The notes below the pieces were generated by a model. The model was not told where the DNA came from, made no database searches, and saw only the letters and a program-made list of their open reading frames with translations. From Neurospora crassa OR74A (Eukaryota; Ascomycota; Sordariomycetes; Sordariales; Sordariaceae), in the NCBI RefSeq assembly GCF_000182925.2, contig NC_026503.1, positions 2,666,001 to 2,730,000 of the forward strand: DNA of 64,000 nucleotides, read 5' to 3'. The translations under genes were made by a program, and so were the position numbers. Of this stretch, positions 21,917-31,647 are shown in pieces; position 1 is the stretch's first letter, and each line of letters begins with the position of its first letter.

Positions 21917-24889
21917 ATGGCGGGGAGAAAACACGCGCCTCGGATGCGCGAGCTTCGCGATGGCCAAAACGACAGCAACCAGAACAGCCAGAACGACTCG
22001 GATGGTCTACTCTCGGCAGAACCTTCGCAACAGTCATATCTCTCGGTTCCAAGCTCACCCTCAAGCTATCGCCGCACACGAGCCAACATGAACCAAGCTG
22101 GCGGTGCCCCTGATGAGCGCACTTCTCTACTAGGAGCAACCCGTGCTTCGCGCATCCGCATAGCCAGCGCTCATGGCACGCCCAGGGCTCCCAACCTTTC
22201 AAGAAATCAAAGTTATGGCGGTAAGTTATCCCCGTCCTTTCGGATGTTGATACATATTTTGACAATAGGGCTTTAGCAGGAGAAGGGACAGACACGGTAC
22301 GAAGCAACCCACCGACTCGACACCATAGCCGCGCAAACTCCTGGGGCCAGCGCCTGATACGCGCCCTTGCCGACCGCCAGGAGGAACCCGTCTCCGAACC
22401 CAAAGGGTCCGTCTTCCCTGACGACCGCGTCTGGTATGACCAATTTACCTCGACCGACTGGGTTCACGATAGCATCGCCGACGCTCACCGTGTCAAGGCT
22501 CTCCGCAGCCGGAAGGACTTCTGGGGCCGTGTCTATATTCTGTTCGACGGTGCTCAGGGGTGGATACTCAGCGCTCTGGTCGGCTTTATTATTGCTGTTC
22601 TTGCCTACATCGTCGATGTCACGGAATCGACATTCTTCGACTTCAAGGATGGCTATTGTGCAAGGGGCTGGCTGATCAGTGAGAAGAGATGCTGTCCACA
22701 TGGCCCTTGCACCGACTGGCGGGACTGGGGTGAGGTCATGCATGGATGGCCGTTCGGAGAGCGCTGGACCGAGTTTGTCATCTACCTCGGCTTGGTGATT
22801 ACTCTGGCCAGCGTATCTTGCTTGCTCACCCTGACTACCAAGACCGTCGTCCCCTCGGCATACCGGTTGTCGACACTGGATGAGAACCTGGCTGCTGCTC
22901 CAGTGTCGCCTGGAGGCAATGGGGATGATGGGGGCGACAGCCCCAATGGCAACGGTACTCCCAGCCGACGGGCATCCGTCGCCCCGCCCGCTGCTGCCCC
23001 TTCCATGATCTACTACTCGGCTGCTGGAAGCGGTGTTGCCGAGGTTCGCGTAATCCTTAGTGGCTTCGTCCTCCACGGATTCCTGGGTCTCAAAACCCTC
23101 ATCATCAAGACTGTTGGCCTTGTTCTGAGCGTTGCGTCTGGTCTGAGTTTGGGCAAGGAAGGCCCGTATGTCCACATTGCGACCTGCGTCGGCAACATTG
23201 CCTGCCGTCTTTTCAGCAAGTATGATCGCAACGATGCCAAGCGCCGTGAGGTTCTCTCTGCCGCTGCCGCCGCTGGTGTGGCTGTTGCTTTTGGCGCCCC
23301 CTTGGGTGGTGTGCTCTTTGGACTGGAAGAGGTAGCCTACTTCTTCCCTGCCAAAACACTCTTCAGGACCTTCTTCTGCTGCATCACGGCGGCCTTGACG
23401 CTCAAATTCCTCAATCCATATGGAACCCACAAGATCGTCATGTTTCAGGTGCGCTATCTGATCGACTGGGAGTACTTTGAGCTGGTTAGTTTCATCCTGG
23501 TCGGAGTTCTCGGTGGCGCGGCCGGTGCCCTCTTCATCAAGGCCTCTCGCAAGTGGGCGGTGACGTTTCGCAGAATTCCTATCATCAAGAAGCATCCTCT
23601 TCTGGAAGTTGTCCTGGTCGCCCTTGTTACCGGCCTGATCGGCTACTGGAACGGTCTTACCAAGTTGCCTGTTGCCAAGCTACTATATAACCTCGCGGCT
23701 CCATGCGATGACCGGGACAACAACCTGGAAGATCTCGGTCTTTGTCCCGATTCCAAGGCCGATATACCGCCCATCCTCTGGCACTTGCTCTGGGCTTTCC
23801 TCATCAAGGGTCTCCTAACCATCATCACCTTCGGCATCAAAGTTCCCGCGGGCATCTATGTCCCGTCCATGGTAGTCGGCGGTCTCATGGGCCGGCTCAT
23901 TGGGCACATGGTGCAATGGCTCGTCCTCGCCTTCCCCGATACGGCCATGTTCAGCAGCTGCAACAAAGTCTCTTCCGTCTCGTGCATCCAACCCGGCGTC
24001 TACGGCCTGATTGCCGCCGGCTCCACCATGTGCGGCGTGACCCGCCTGTCCGTCACGCTGGCCGTCATCCTGTTCGAGCTAACCGGTAGTTTGGATTATG
24101 TGCTCCCTTTTAGTTTGGCCATCCTGGTGGCCAAGTGGACGGCCGACGCGATCGAGCCGCTCAGCATTTATGACTTACTAACGGAAATGAACTCATACCC
24201 GTTCCTCAACAACAAACACAAACCCGTTTTCACCTCCGAATTGATCGACATCGTTCCCCGTGTGCGACGCGAGCGCATCATCGACATCTCCAACTCGCCG
24301 CTTGTGCCGGCCACGTCGCTGCGCTCCAAGCTCGAATCGCTGCACAGGGCCGGCGAGCTGGACGGTGGTTTGCCGATTATCAGGAACGATATTCTGGTGG
24401 GCCTGATCCCAGCCCCGGATCTGGAGTATGCGTTGGATAACTTGCCGGATGAGAGCACGGCACTTTGTTTGATGGCGAATGTGCCAAGTATCGATGACAG
24501 TGATGACGAGGAGGGTGGGGGCAGGAGGGATCCGACGGATTTCACGCCTTACATTGATCCGGTTCGTATTTGCTTTTCCTGCATCTTGGAAGAATATATT
24601 GGCAGATTATTACTGACGCATGGACCCAAAAACAGGCACCAGTAGCTTTGGATATCCGATCCCCTATGGACTTGGTCTACGAGCTTTTCGTCAAGTTGGG
24701 GCTAAGGTACATCTGTATTTTAAGAGACGGCAAGTACGCTGGCATGGTAAGTTGATATCCTCCCTCCCCTTCCCTTTCATTCCCCAGCAGTTGCTTCCGG
24801 ATCTTCTAACATATTCCCACGAACAGACACATAAGAAGACCTTTGTCAAGTATATGCGTGAGTTGGAGGAGCAAGAGGGTAAAGAATGA
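21917..24889 (+). CDS. CLC-type chloride/proton exchanger (Gef1/ClC-3 class)
   Basis: This is an intracellular CLC transporter, expected in Golgi, endosome or vacuole membranes where it supports acidification. The exons are 21917-22220, 22280-24561, 24636-24746 and 24827-24889, giving 919 residues. A soluble N terminus of about 210 residues precedes the CLC membrane domain. Visible landmarks are AAGSGVAEVRVILSGF (ion-pathway motif), GLSLGKEGPYVHIA (gating glutamate), GVLFGLEEVAYFFPAK (internal proton glutamate) and FGIKVPAGIYVPSM. Having both glutamates argues for 2Cl-/H+ exchange, not channel behaviour. Two CBS domains follow; the second is split by the last two introns. A Gly/Asn/Ser/Pro-rich loop containing RRAS is inserted between early helices. 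The best-characterised fungal relative is yeast Gef1. Confidence 0.95.
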
Positions 24890-25688
24890 ATTTTTCCTTT
24901 TGGTTTTCAGACCACATTTTGCTTGTCCAGACGACATCACGCATCTGTCTTGTTCATTTTGAAGCGGGGAAGCATTTATGGAGGAGAGTATGGAGGAGAG
25001 AGTGTGTGTGCAGAAGAAGAGATCTGGTAGCATTTATCTGTACATGGATTTTCCCTTTGTCTATATTATTTGGCATGGCGCCCATACCGGCATCTCACGG
25101 TGTTTCTGGGGCGTCGAGGAGTTGACATTCGCATATTATATTTCTTTTTTTTTTTGGCATCTTATCATGGTCTCGAGATCACCCTCTTTCGTGCTTAGAT
25201 CTATAGAAGTTTTTAGCGTGGATCGATCTACCATTCTTGGTCGCTTACAGGGTAACTTCATACGAACAGGAACGGTCGATCGAACATCACTGATGTTAAT
25301 CAGAGAAGATGACGCTCGTGCTATCACTTTCCTAAGTGGTACTTGATTACACAAGTTCACGCCGTTTCCGGCTATATAATTCCAACAGTCTGGGACTTTA
25401 TTTACAATTTACACAATGACCATGATCCATTCTCTTTTCCAACGCTCCTTTTTGCGGTATGCCAAACTCTTCGCCCTCTAGGTGATCTTGCCCTCTAGGT
25501 GATCTTGCTGGGGGCAGTGACGTCTTCCCTTCTATCATCCCAACCCAAACACCTCGCCACATCCAAACGCCCATCCATACATGGGATCAAAACATCCAAC
25601 CCACCTCCAGGGCTAATAGATAGCAGACAAATCCCGCAAACCATACTTCTACCTCCAAAACCAACCATCTCCTCCTGGCCAAGCAGGC
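24890..25688. other. Convergent 3' region, CLC / aspartyl aminopeptidase
   Basis: This is the 3' region of two convergent genes. It contains a T-rich run near 25142-25151 and a 17-bp tandem duplication at 25473-25506. No gene was recognised. Confidence 0.6.
25473..25506. repeat. 17-bp perfect tandem duplication
   Basis: Two adjacent identical copies of GCCCTCTAGGTGATCTT occupy 25473-25489 and 25490-25506. This is a recent slippage-type duplication in non-coding DNA. Confidence 0.9.
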
Positions 25689-27257
25689 TTAATCAATAAA
25701 GATCTTAGCTTCCAACCCCCCATACATCTCCAAGAACCCCTTGAACAGCCCAATAGCATGCTCCACATCCCAGCTCCCTCCCGTTTCCCTAATCGAATGC
25801 ATCGACAACTGCGGATTTCCCAAATCCAGCGTCCTGACACCCAGCTTAGCGCTAAGCATAGGCCCAATTGTGCTTCCACACGGACTATCATTCCTGACAA
25901 CAAACACCTGCAACGGCACCTTGGCGCGCTTGGCCACCTCCTGCAGCAGCACGATGCCCGGTGAATTAGTCGCGTACCGCTGGTTGGCGTTGACCTTGAT
26001 CACCGTGCCCTTGTTCATCTCCGGTCTATGATTGGTCTCGTACTTGCCCGCGTAGTTGGGGTGTACCGAGTGGGCCATGTCGGCGGAGACCAGGAAGGAG
26101 GTGGCGAGGGTTTGCTCGAAGGCGGTTTCGGAAACGGGAGTGGTTTCGGTGGAGTCGGCGTTCAGGGAAGGGATGACGGAGAGGCGGCGGAGAATGGCGG
26201 GGAGGAGGTTGGAGTCGGCGCCGTGGGCGCTGAGAGAGCCGATTTCTTCGTGGTCGAAGCAGGAGACTAGGCGGATGGAGGGGTCGTTTTCCAACGAGGA
26301 GTTGGAGGAGACAGAGTTGATCAGGCCCATGACGGAGCAGTACGTCATGTTAAGATTGTCGAGGCGGGCCGAGAAGATGAACTCGTCATTCAAACCGCCG
26401 AGGCAAGAGGGCTGTGTGTCGTACAAGATCAGCTCAAAATCGACAATATCCGAGGCGGACGAGATGCCGGCGGCGGAGGCGACGACGGAGAGGAACTGTG
26501 AATGGTGGCGCTCCGTCATGGCCTTGAGAGGCTGGAAGTCGGCATCGGCCTCGGCGTTCTCCTCGGGAGCAGCAGCACCTTCGGCGGCGGGGGGCTTGTT
26601 GAGCTCTTTCTCCACCAGACCGACAATGGGCAGCAGCTCATCCTCCTTGTTAGGGTCAAAATTGGATTGGCGATGCAAGTGGATCGCCAGCGTGGGAACA
26701 CGCAGGATGGGCTTGTCGACCTTGACCAGCTTCTGGACAAAGATGCCGTCGCCATCCTTGACGAGCACGCGGCCGGCGACGCTGAGGTCGCGGTCGAACC
26801 AGGTGTGCCAGAGACCGCCGCCGTAGAGCTCAACGCCAACCTGGAGGAAACCATGGGCGTTCCTCTTGCTGGCGGGTTTGACGCGTAGGCAGGGCGAGTC
26901 GGTATGAGCGCCGATCATGCCGATGGGGTTGCCGGGCTTCCACTTGCCGCCGACGGCGAAGGCGACAATAGAGGAGCCGTTGCGCGTCAGATAGTACTTG
27001 CCGCCCGGCTGGACGACCGAGGCCCAGTTATCGCGCTCGCGAATGAGCTTGAAGCCGGCCTTCTCAAACAGGGCGGCAGAAGTGGCTACGGCATGGTAGG
27101 CTGCAGAGAGTGTGGGGAGTTCACGCCGGTCAGCTCACGAGCTCGTGATGTCGAGCTTTTAATCAACGACAACTGTACTGGAAACGAATTGGAACATACG
27201 AGTGGGAGAGGCATTGACAAAGTCGAGAAAGCCGTAGGCGGACTTGGGAGGGGCCAT
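25689..27257 (-). CDS. ape4: Aspartyl aminopeptidase (peptidase family M18, Ape4/DNPEP)
   Basis: This dinuclear zinc exopeptidase removes N-terminal Asp/Glu. The yeast homologue Ape4 is cytosolic and reaches the vacuole by the Cvt pathway. The exons are 27257-27200 and 27100-25689, giving 489 residues, the family size. Metal-site motifs are all visible: GAHTDSP, ARLDNLNM, CFDHEEIGS, DMAHSVHPNY and MHSIRETGG. The start at 27257 (MAPPKSAYGFLDFVNASPT) has A at -3 and G at +4. The frame is also open upstream to an ATG at 27401, which would add 48 residues resembling a mitochondrial presequence (see findings). A 25-residue Ala/Pro/Glu-rich insertion interrupts the segment after LVEKELNK. The gene converges on the CLC gene. 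Confidence 0.95.
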
Positions 27258-27401
27258 CCTTGCAGCAGTAGATGAGAAATGGCAGCGGACCACGTGGAAA
27301 GGAACGGAGGAAGCTGTGTTACTGTTGGGTCTAAGACTGAAGCTATGGATGGCAGCCGAGAAGAGACGCGGTGATGGTGATGCTCGAGGGGTGGCGAGCA
27401 T
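27258..27401 (-). other. Possible alternative N-terminal exon part of aspartyl aminopeptidase
   Basis: An in-frame ATG at 27401 opens 48 additional codons before the consensus start. The extension has five Arg, three His and many Ser/Ala, with no Asp or Glu. It ends in HFSSTAAR, a pattern typical of mitochondrial presequences. Its ATG context is poor (T at -3). Whether it is transcribed and translated is unknown. Confidence 0.4.
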
Positions 27402-27901
27402 TGAGGAGCTTGTCGCCGTGTGAGAAAATAGGATATCGAGATCTCGTATGTCGTGATGGACCTACGCTAATGAGGGGGTAGGAAGGTACTTTTTTTGGGT
27501 TTGGTTTTTGACGGATTGACGACGGGACGTCGGATCCTAGGATAGGATAGGCGGGGTAGCTGTCATTCACCTAGATAGGAAGGTACTAACATTCTCCAAG
27601 TTCTTTTGTAGCTTAAATGTTAGTCAGGCAAAGCGGCGGGAAGGTCCCGTCGGTTGCGGGGAGCCCGGGGTTGAAGGCGGCCATGGTTCATGGATGATGG
27701 ATGGGTTCATCTCCGCAACGACATCGTGAAGCTTGACAGCAACCTACGAACGGGACGTCCGTATCGCTTCTCGCATTGCGCATTGTCTGTTCGTAGGTAT
27801 TAGTGACGAGAGTCAATATATATCTCGTCACCAGGACAACCTCACCACTCTCGTCTCTTACCAGTATCTGCTAGATTAAATATGGTGTCACTGAAATACC
27901 C
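27402..27901. other. Upstream region of aspartyl aminopeptidase
   Basis: This is the presumed promoter of the minus-strand aminopeptidase gene. No gene or RNA was recognised. Confidence 0.5.
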
Positions 27902-28117
27902 ATGTCCAAGTTCAACCCTGATCTGCCTGTTACCCAATCCGATGCGATGCATTACTTTCCCACCTTCAACCCTCCAGATGCCTCCTATTACTTGAGGGGT
28001 TACCCGGCTCAGACGACGGATGCAGACATCATGCCTCAATCACAATCTGGTGCCGGCAGGCAAGACAACTTGTCCTTTCTCGCGGGATTCGCCGGTGTTG
28101 CACCACAGCTGTCGTAG
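27902..28117 (+). CDS. Small hypothetical protein (71 aa), weak
   Basis: A 71-codon frame starts MSKFNPDLPVTQSDAMHYFP and ends in FAGVAPQLS. I do not recognise it. Supporting its reality, third positions favour pyrimidines or G as in the neighbouring genes, and the composition is balanced (Tyr, Phe, Asp, Pro) without low complexity. Against it, the frame is short, the ATG has C at -3, no splice partner is clear and it borders a long gene-poor region. It could be a small protein or the remnant of a larger gene. Confidence 0.3.
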   Translation: MSKFNPDLPVTQSDAMHYFPTFNPPDASYYLRGYPAQTTDADIMPQSQSGAGRQDNLSFLAGFAGVAPQLS

Positions 28118-29523
28118 CCTCCCCAGAGATGTGTAGTGTACATCTCTGCAGGCATTTGCGTTGTTAGCGTGGTGGGATTGCAATTGGCGATGACTTTGTT
28201 GATCTTACAGAATATGATTGGTATGCCCGCCGCCAACCAGTCAAATTCTGTGGGGTAGTGGTACCGCACTATCAGAGTAAACGCTGGCAGAGGTGTACCT
28301 CCTCTTTTTCTCTTCAGTCCATGTTAGTGGTTCACGGCTATTGGTCTATCTTGTGTGCGAAGCAGCAGAGGTGGAATGGCGAGACCATTCACATTTCACC
28401 ATGATTTCAGTTCGCTTTGTTTGAAACGCTCTTTGCTGGATCCATTCGGCAGTGCCCCCTAATCTGGGGTGGACAAAACAATCAGACAATGCTCGACCTC
28501 ATCAACCAGGGGGCAATTGGGAAATCGCTTTCGCCCCCCATTTGAGATGAGACATGGCTCTTTTCCTTAGGGTGTTGACTTGCATTACCTACCTCAAAAA
28601 CGGGCCTTTTCTTTTGCTTTTGTCTCGTCTTGCCTTGCCCAACTTTTACATTGCTGAATGATGCTCATCTCTCAGTGGCTGGTCATGCACCTGCTCGGGC
28701 AAAATCATTCGAGCAGCCTGATACAGGGCAGCCTTAAGCACTGGAGCCAGAAAGACGAAAGACGAAAGATGAAATATGAACCCTAATTGCTGTTTAAAAA
28801 GATCGACCGTGGGTGAAAAGAGCTAGATTGCGTTGCCTTGGACCTGACAGACCTGCCCAATGAGCGAGGTTGGGGGCCAAGAGGCGAGGGGCCCTGCCTC
28901 CCTGCGCCAACAGGTGAAGCGTCCAGGACTCCCAGCTCCCTTTTGGGGCCAGTTTGAAAGAGACGTCGTCTGAGAAAAAGAAAAGTAAGCACAGAGGAGG
29001 GGAACCAGAACAGGACGGTGATTCAGATGAGGAACTACTGGAAGATCAAAATCGGAAAACCTAGCTGGGGTGCAAAAGGGCAGTCATCCTCAAGCGGCAG
29101 AGGGCTCGCGATTCACAGTCTGCGAAAGGGCGACGACCTGCTGAGGATGACACGGATGACTCCCGTCGCTATAAACCCCGAACGGGCCGTTTGTCGTTTA
29201 TCAGAGCCAACTGCCGACCAACCCCACGACAGCCGGTCGAATACTATAGCTGTTGAATATATCAATTAGTCCTGAATCATTTTGTTATCAACCGGCCTGT
29301 CGTACACCGCTCTCTACTGATGACCTCTATAGCTTGAACACTCAATGACATCGCAGCCCTGGGAGATGATATTTGTTGTTCTGTCGAATATGAATTGTCG
29401 ACGGGTTGCGACGGGCATACAGGTACGTACCGCTGCCACGACGATCGGTTGGCATAGGTAGCACGGAGACCAATCAAATCCCAGCAAGGTTGCAAGAGGC
29501 CCCAACACTCACGTTTAAATACT

Positions 29524-29543
29524 AGTACTGTAAGTACAGTACT
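29524..29543. repeat. 20-bp near-perfect palindrome
   Basis: Two 9-nt arms, AGTACTGTA and TACAGTACT, are separated by AG. It lies in the gene-poor region with no adjacent start codon. Confidence 0.85.
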
Positions 29544-31599
29544 GGTACTACACCCCGCGGCCGTCAAACCCACTGCATCAGAAACTGAACTTCTACCTAT
29601 GGCGCACTGTGTACGTTTCTCCGCCCTTTTTCGCTTCGTTCGTTCCCAGTCCCCCATGCACTCATCATACATCCCCATCCATCCTTCACCCCCCAGCAAG
29701 GTTGGACTAGAAGACTTCGTCAAGCTCATTTCGAGCAACATAATACAGCAGCCAGCTGCTATGAAACAGCTTTTGCTCTCGCGTTCTGTCTGGTCTAATC
29801 CCAGCTGACATTTTCACTTCCACGCTACGACGTTTGGCAACCCGACAAGCAAGAATTGAAGGCAGTATGCTCATTGTCCACTCGGGCACGTTTGTCGGTG
29901 AATCAAGGCCGTAACCACCTCACCGAGTCTCGAGGCTACCAATGCCAAAGCCAGCCAGCCACCATGTTACCGTCAGAAGACATCCGAGGAAGCTTGGATG
30001 GTACAAGGTGGGTTACACCAAGTTCATGTTCTAAGTCTCGGGCACATTATATTGGTTTGGCAAGGACATGATGAGGACACCACACGAGAGACGAAGGCCC
30101 CGTGGCAGGAAACTCTGGAATGGCAAACCTACACGTGGATTTCCGGTTGCTGTACAGAGCTCACAGAGACACTCATCGACACACAAATCAAATATTAAAA
30201 GGCCCTTCCTGTTATGCTGATCCGAGGTCGCCAATCTCATTTCTACAGTCGATCAGTATTCCCTGCCAGGGACCAGGTCAATGACCATCAAGTCCGGCAG
30301 CAACCTTCCTATCGACGGAAAGTCCCAGTGTCAGCCTGCCAGGGTTTTTCAGGGCGAATGATCACAGACGCCGGACAGTGAAATCAGGGTTTGGGTGTTA
30401 CCTGCATAGGAGATCCTTGCGCGCACCTTTACCACTGTCGACACCGTAAGGCACACAGTACAATGACCAGAAAGAGAAATGCTAATGACAATGACGGCTG
30501 AATTCAAAGCGTTTTCAACCACAGCCGTGTTTCGTCCAACTATGTTGATCAATATGGCAAACCATTCAGCGCAAGTGGTTTTCCAGTCTCGATACTCATC
30601 ACCCGGAAGCTTGTGATGACCCTGGACCAACAATACAAAGGCTTCCCGGTATTTGTGCCTCCGTTCGAGGTTGAAGGTCCCGGATTTCGCAGATGGTGGC
30701 ACCCTTAGGGACCCAATCGCCAGCATCCCTCTGCCGCACTTTTAGATCTCTTCTTTCTGGTTCCTTGACCGCTGCAGAGTATTTCTGAAAAGAGAAGAAA
30801 GGCCGAGTGAAATCGGTCCTGCCTGCTAACGTGCAATTCAAGAGACAATGGGGAACGGAGGACATCTTGATTGTGACCCAAGACGTAGCCGCGAACCGTA
30901 AAACCGGCAGCACCTAGTAGGTAAGTTGCAGGGTCCTGAGTCGGCAGGCCATGGCCCCAAGTTCTTAACAGGATTAACTTGACCCGCTCTTACCATTCTT
31001 GGGAAGCCTTATCGTGGTTGCTATCAGGCTTTACGCGGGAGAGAGACCTCGAGGTACCATGAACTGCAAAGTCCATCATTATCAGAACAGCAGATGCAAT
31101 CATCCCCGCAACGCCGCAATTTTCGACCTACAGAGGGCATTATCTTGTCATTAGGCATTCATTCTGCGCTCGCCTAAAAAGGTCTAGCAGCGGCACCTAA
31201 AGTAGCGTGCTTGTATCTCAAACCACGACTCTCAAGTCTTCGATTCCCGGTAAGTATTTGTCAGTCCAGTGTCATGCAAAGCTGATGCCGGTGCGATGGA
31301 TACAGCTAGCCGAAAGCGGGAGTGCGAAGAAAATGAAAGTAGGACAGAGTTCACTGATAGGTAGGCGAAAGATATTTGTAGACTAACTTTCAACGTTTCA
31401 ATGTACGGAGAAGAAGATGAAGAATTCAGTTGGTGACAATGGTCAAGGTACACGTGTACACTACGGTCTACGACACAGGTATTTGACTAGGTTCTAGGCT
31501 GTTAGTCCCAGAAGCTAGTCATGGCCTTGAGTGATTCGCTGAAAACAAGCCATTCAAAACGGTACGAACGGCCCCAGGTCCTCCCAAGAAATCTGTTCC

Positions 31600-31647
31600 A
31601 AAAAAAAAAAAAAAAAAAAAAAAAAAACCAAAAAAAAAAAAAAAAAA
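31600..31647. repeat. Poly(A) tract A28-CC-A18
   Basis: There are twenty-eight consecutive A, two C, then eighteen A on the + strand, in the middle of gene-poor DNA. No retrotransposon sequence is visible next to it. Confidence 0.9.

Noticed and set aside
29277-29741. 154-codon minus-strand frame in gene-poor region
   Set aside because: No domain and poor third-position bias; overlaps other frames.
30349-30726. 125-codon minus-strand frame with REAFVLLVQGHHKLPG
   Set aside because: It looks slightly protein-like but has no family match I know, no clear introns, and an overlapping frame on the same strand. Only a search could rescue it.
31185-31260. tRNA-like B-box (TTCGATTCCC) near 31240
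   Set aside because: No pairing stems or anticodon arm can be drawn around it.
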